This document shows, one piece after another, positions 61,350 to 64,000 of a stretch of 64,000 nucleotides of DNA. Below the pieces are notes generated by a model, which ran no database searches, had not been told where the DNA came from, and saw nothing but the letters and a program-made list of their open reading frames with translations. Made by a program: the position numbers and the translations under genes. The DNA is from Ctenopharyngodon idella (Eukaryota; Chordata; Actinopteri; Cypriniformes; Xenocyprididae): the NCBI RefSeq assembly GCF_019924925.1, contig NC_067231.1, forward strand, positions 3,813,501 through 3,877,500, read 5' to 3'. Positions within the stretch are counted from its first letter, which is position 1. Each line of letters opens with the position of its first letter.

Positions 61350-62198
61350 CCCTCTACAGCACAGCGTTGCCCTCAGGCAATGGAAAGTTTTCTTAAGCCC
61401 TATGTTTAGTGATTTTTTCTTTAAATGATTACAACCAATTAGAAAGGTCGAGAAAGTACCAAAGAACAGTCCAGTAAGGTGTGGGTGTCACTATCAAACA
61501 CCATTTAAAGGTGGGACGTCCTGTTCTGACACATGGTCACAGGAGCACATGGTGTGAGAAGAAGGCAAGATTATTTGCTTTAGTAATCTTATTTAAAATG
61601 ACACGAACTGTACATAAAAAAATATGTGTGTGTGTATGAAGGTGTAGAGAAGACTTTTGTCAGGTTTTATGAAGTTTTTTTTATTTTGCTTGTTCAGATA
61701 TTCAGTTTTTCTTTTCGTTGCCTCAGGGCAACGTTGTGCGATAAGGGGTACTTTTTGAGGATGTTTTGGACAATACCTCACATTGGCCACAATGTGTGAA
61801 GATGCAGGGTTCCTGGGTGTGCAGAAACACACAAAGTGATGTGAAAAAATTGTAACATACACCACTATTTCACAGCAGAGAAGAAGTGCTTTTTGAAGTT
61901 TTCGCACGGAGTGAAATCTTATTACATGAAGTACATTATATGGCATGACACAGTACATGATACAGATGCATGTATCAAATTCAATATATCAATGTCTTTC
62001 AAGTGTTTTCCCCTTTTTACTTAATGATTTCTTGACATTTTTTTTTTTTAATTTGATTTTGATGATAATTTTCTCTATGATTCTGTACCATTGTTGCACA
62101 ACGTTGCCAATTTTTTATCAATAAAATGTTCCCAAATGAACCAAAAAATGATGTGGAATATTTTTTTTTCATGTGCCATCAACGTGTGCAGTAGAGGG
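61350..62198. mobile_element. piggyBac-like nonautonomous element
   Basis: CCCTCTACAGCACA at the left and TGTGCAGTAGAGGG at the right, with TTAA before (61346-61349) and TTAT after (62199-62202). Inside are several GTTGCC/GGCAAC blocks. No transposase. Confidence 0.6.
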
Positions 62199-62348
62199 TT
62201 ATTATCAAAGCTCTTTCTTGATCATAAATTCTGCCTCAGAAGTCTGTCCGAAATCAGTTTCAGCAGTTTATGCAACAAGTTATTTAACTAAGCTTTCTGA
62301 AGCAGCCAATCATATCATTTGCAGTGCTTCATGGGAATGGGCAGATTT

Positions 62349-63071
62349 TTAAAGGGTTAGTTCACCCAAAAATGAAAATTCTGTCATTAATTACTTACCA
62401 TCATGTCGTTCCACACCCGTAAGACCTTCGTTCATCTTCAGAACACAAATTAAGATATTTTTGATGAAATCTGAGACTCCTCCATAGACAGCAATTTTTA
62501 TCAACACTTTCAAGGTCCAGAAAGGTACTAAAGACATCGTTAAAACAGTCCACATGACTGCAGTGTTTCAACCTTAATGTTATGAAGTGACGAGAATACT
62601 TTTTGTGCGCAAAAACAAAACAAAAATAACAACTTTATTCAATAATCTCTTCTCTTCCCTGTCATTATCCTTACGTAGGTGCCGCAGTTAGCACAGTGAA
62701 GTTAATGAGTAGCCGCAGAACCTGGAAGCGATTGATGTAAACAACGTATGAAAATGACACAGAAGAGAGAATATTGTTGAATAAATTTTTGTTTTGTTTT
62801 TGCGCACAAAAAGTATTCTCGTCGCTTCATAAAATTAAGGTTGAACCACTGCAGTCATGTGGACTATTTTAACAATGTCTTTAGTACCTTTCTGGACCTT
62901 GAAAGTGTTGATTAAATTGCCGTCTATAGACGAGTCATATACCTCTCGGACTTCATCAAAAATATCTTAATTTGTGTTCCGAAGATGAATGAAGGTCTTA
63001 CAGGTGTGGAACGACATGAGGGTGAGTAATTAATGACAGATTTTTCATTTTTGGGTGAACTAACCCTTTAA
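62349..63071. mobile_element. MITE family A, full length
   Basis: TTAAAGGGTTAGTTCACCC to GGGTGAACTAACCCTTTAA; arms similar over most of their length (GCGCAAAAAC/GTTTTTGCGC). Confidence 0.8.
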
Positions 63072-63276
63072 TACTAAAGAGTTCTTTTGGCGCAAATTTC
63101 TTGTTTCAATTCTCTGATTGGTGGAGATTCTTTGCAGAATCATGGGTAATGTAGTTTTTCACCAGGAATTCCGCTGTTACACACATTTTTATTTTAAAAA
63201 ATTAGTTGAAATAATGCGGGCTGATGGCTTTAAAAAAAAAAAAAGCTTTACCAACCTCGAAGCTCACAGGTCTTTC

Positions 63277-64000
63277 TTAAAAGGTCAGTTCACCCAAAAA
63301 TGAAAATAATGTCATTTATTACTCACCCTCATGCCGTTCTACACCCGTAAGACCTTCGTTAATCTTCGGAACACAAATTAAGATATTTTTGTTGAAATCT
63401 GATGACTCAGTGAGGCCTCCATAGCCAGCAATGACATTTCCTCTCTCAAGATCCATTAATGTACTAAAAACATATTTAAATCAGTTCATGTGAGTACAGT
63501 GGTTCAATATTAATATTATAAAGCATCGAGAATATTTTTGGTGTGCCAAAAAAACAAAATAACGACTTATTTAGTGATGGCCGATTTCAAAACACTGCTT
63601 CAGGAAGCTTCGGAGCATAATGAATCAGCGTATCAAATCATGATTCGGATTGCGTGTCAAACCGCCAAACTGCTGAAATCACGTGACTTTGGCGCTCCGA
63701 ACCGCTGATTCCACACGCTGATTCATAACGCTCTGAAGCTTCCTGAAGCAGTGTTTTAAAATCGGCCATCAATATAAGTCGTTTTTTTTTTTTTTTTTTT
63801 TTGGTGCACCAAAAATATTCTCTTTGCTTAATAATATTAACATTGAACCACTGTACTCACATGAACTGATTTAAATATGTTTTTAGCACCTTTATGGATC
63901 TTGAGAGAGGAAATGTCATTGCTCCCTATGCAGGCCTCACGGAGCCATCGGATTTAAACAAAAATATCTCAATTTGCGTTCCAAAGATTTACGAAGGTCT
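63277..64000. mobile_element. MITE family A variant, runs off the right edge
   Basis: Starts TTAAAAGGTCAGTTCACCC; the arms fold back around position 63690 and the right arm is cut at the end of the window. Confidence 0.75.

Noticed and set aside
61593..61958. Minus-strand 121-codon open frame
   Set aside because: Lies within the piggyBac-like element but shows no transposase motif.

Overview
The window looks like a teleost nuclear locus, most likely from a cyprinid fish. Genes are split by GT-AG introns, intergenic DNA is AT-rich, and introns are packed with short palindromic transposons, Tc1-like elements and LINE/SINE fragments of the kind that fill carp and zebrafish-type genomes. Five protein-coding genes can be supported by splice sites, reading phase and domain content.

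Layout. (1) 1-4457 (+): the last 11 exons of a leukocyte (beta2-type) integrin alpha chain, cut by the left edge. (2) 28936-6594 (-): a 30-exon gene that I read as one transcript encoding a signal peptide, a trypsin-like domain with several inactivating changes, five tandem alpha-tectorin-type NIDO domains, a second trypsin-like domain with intact catalytic residues, and a hydrophobic C-terminal anchor. Exon phases agree at every junction; one NIDO exon carries a single-base frameshift. (3) 37296-34506 (-): vkorc1, three exons. (4) 39258-47854 (+): mapk7 (ERK5), six coding exons. (5) 59061-50277 (-): a seven-exon, probably GPI-anchored prostasin-type serine protease.

Context. An integrin alpha (ITGAM/ITGAX class), membrane-anchored S1 proteases and VKORC1 lying together recall the human 16p11.2 neighbourhood (ITGAM-ITGAX, PRSS36/PRSS8/PRSS53, VKORC1). 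This suggests that the NIDO-containing double protease is a fish relative of the polyserases. MAPK7 next to this group is a difference from human.

Repeats. Each long intron or gap is largely mobile DNA: three Tc1-like elements, a three-level nested transposon at 53.2-55.8 kb, hAT-type MITEs with 8-bp target duplications, a piggyBac-like element flanked by TTAA, L1-like and other LINE tails, a tRNA-derived SINE, and at least five families of palindromic MITEs that recur through the window. No tRNA, rRNA or CRISPR locus was seen.

Most notable: the protease-NIDO5-protease architecture, its amplification by a symmetrical four-exon cassette, the likely pseudoprotease first domain, and the frameshift in NIDO unit 4.
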